DNA from: Clostridia bacterium
GTDB lineage: Bacteria > Bacillota > Clostridia > Christensenellales > UBA1242
Assembly (NCBI GenBank): GCA_017503445.1
Contig: JAFVTB010000024.1
Coordinates: forward strand, 1-5,000
DNA: 5,000 nucleotides
Reading direction: 5' to 3'
Shown in pieces: positions 4,858-5,000 of this stretch (the first letter of the stretch is position 1; every line of letters starts with the position of its first letter). Under the pieces are notes generated by a model. That model saw only the letters and a program-made list of their open reading frames with translations. It ran no database searches and was not told where the DNA came from. The position numbers and the translations under genes are program-made.

Positions 4858-5000
4858 ATGAAAAGATTCTTTATGCGTTGCGTTGTTGTGATTGTGGCGC
4901 TTTTTCTTGGCTTCACGGCATATTATTTCATTGCCAACAAAGAAAACATCACTTTGGCGTCAGAACACTCTTCTGCAATCAAACTTAATGTGAATGACAC
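4858..5000 (+). CDS. N-terminus of a membrane-anchored or exported protein (runs off window)
   Basis: ATG 4858 is preceded by AGGAGG (4848-4853) at 4-nt spacing, and the frame is open to the right edge, giving 47 complete codons. The product begins MKRFFMRC, followed by one hydrophobic helix (about residues 8-26, including VVVIVALFLGFTAYYF), then a polar stretch NKENITLASEHSSAIKLNVND. The Lys/Arg-rich start followed by the helix indicates an N-in signal anchor or uncleaved signal peptide with the rest of the protein outside the cell. No lipobox is present. The IKLNVND segment resembles the first strand of Ig-like extracellular domains, but this is weak. It is transcribed divergently from sufC and shares its control region. 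The function is not recognisable from the visible part. Confidence 0.85.
   Translation, partial: MKRFFMRCVVVIVALFLGFTAYYFIANKENITLASEHSSAIKLNVND

Noticed and set aside
4788..4988. 66-codon ORF beginning within the divergent promoter
   Set aside because: It uses a different frame from the gene at 4858, starts inside the promoter region and has no ribosome binding site; the 4858 frame has AGGAGG and a signal-anchor-like start.

Overview
The window looks like a chromosomal piece of a low-GC Bacillota, most likely an uncultured clostridial lineage. This rests on strong AGGAGG-type ribosome binding sites, sigma-A-type promoters, exclusive use of TAA stops in every complete gene, the der-plsY gene pair, and a two-gene sufC-sufB iron-sulfur operon of the kind found in Clostridia. 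The taxonomic placement is inference from gene content and sequence style only.

Layout. Positions 1-116 hold the last 37 residues of a forward gene, probably a surface or phage-like protein. A strong intrinsic terminator follows (214-241). Next comes a gene-free stretch to 574 with two unusual non-coding structures: a 115-nt imperfect palindrome (245-359) and a 53-bp tandem repeat in two full copies plus one internally deleted copy (368-508). A 54-residue YjzC-like gene (575-739) has its own terminator (742-770) and a possible Shine-Dalgarno-masking hairpin. A good sigma-A promoter (823-851) then drives der and plsY, whose stop and start codons abut. That unit ends in a terminator overlapping the plsY stop codon.

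An A/T-only-like spacer (about 2917-3013) separates plsY from the convergent suf operon on the minus strand. sufC (4658-3945) overlaps sufB (3952-3035) by 8 nt, and a terminator lies at the end of sufB. The sufC promoter has a perfect TTGACA, a 17-nt spacer and TATTAT. It is placed so that +1 falls on the A of the sufC ATG, and no Shine-Dalgarno is visible, so sufC is predicted to be translated from a leaderless mRNA. A divergent gene for a small-headed membrane-anchored protein starts at 4858 and runs off the window. The sufC/4858 intergenic region carries three similar TGACAAAT-centred dyads that could be shared operators.

Functionally, der serves 50S ribosome assembly, plsY starts phosphatidic acid synthesis from acyl-phosphate and glycerol-3-phosphate, and SufBC forms the ATPase/scaffold for Fe-S cluster assembly. 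No mobile-element gene, RNA gene or CRISPR array was recognised. The most distinctive material is non-coding: the 115-nt palindrome, the 53-bp repeats and the leaderless sufC promoter.
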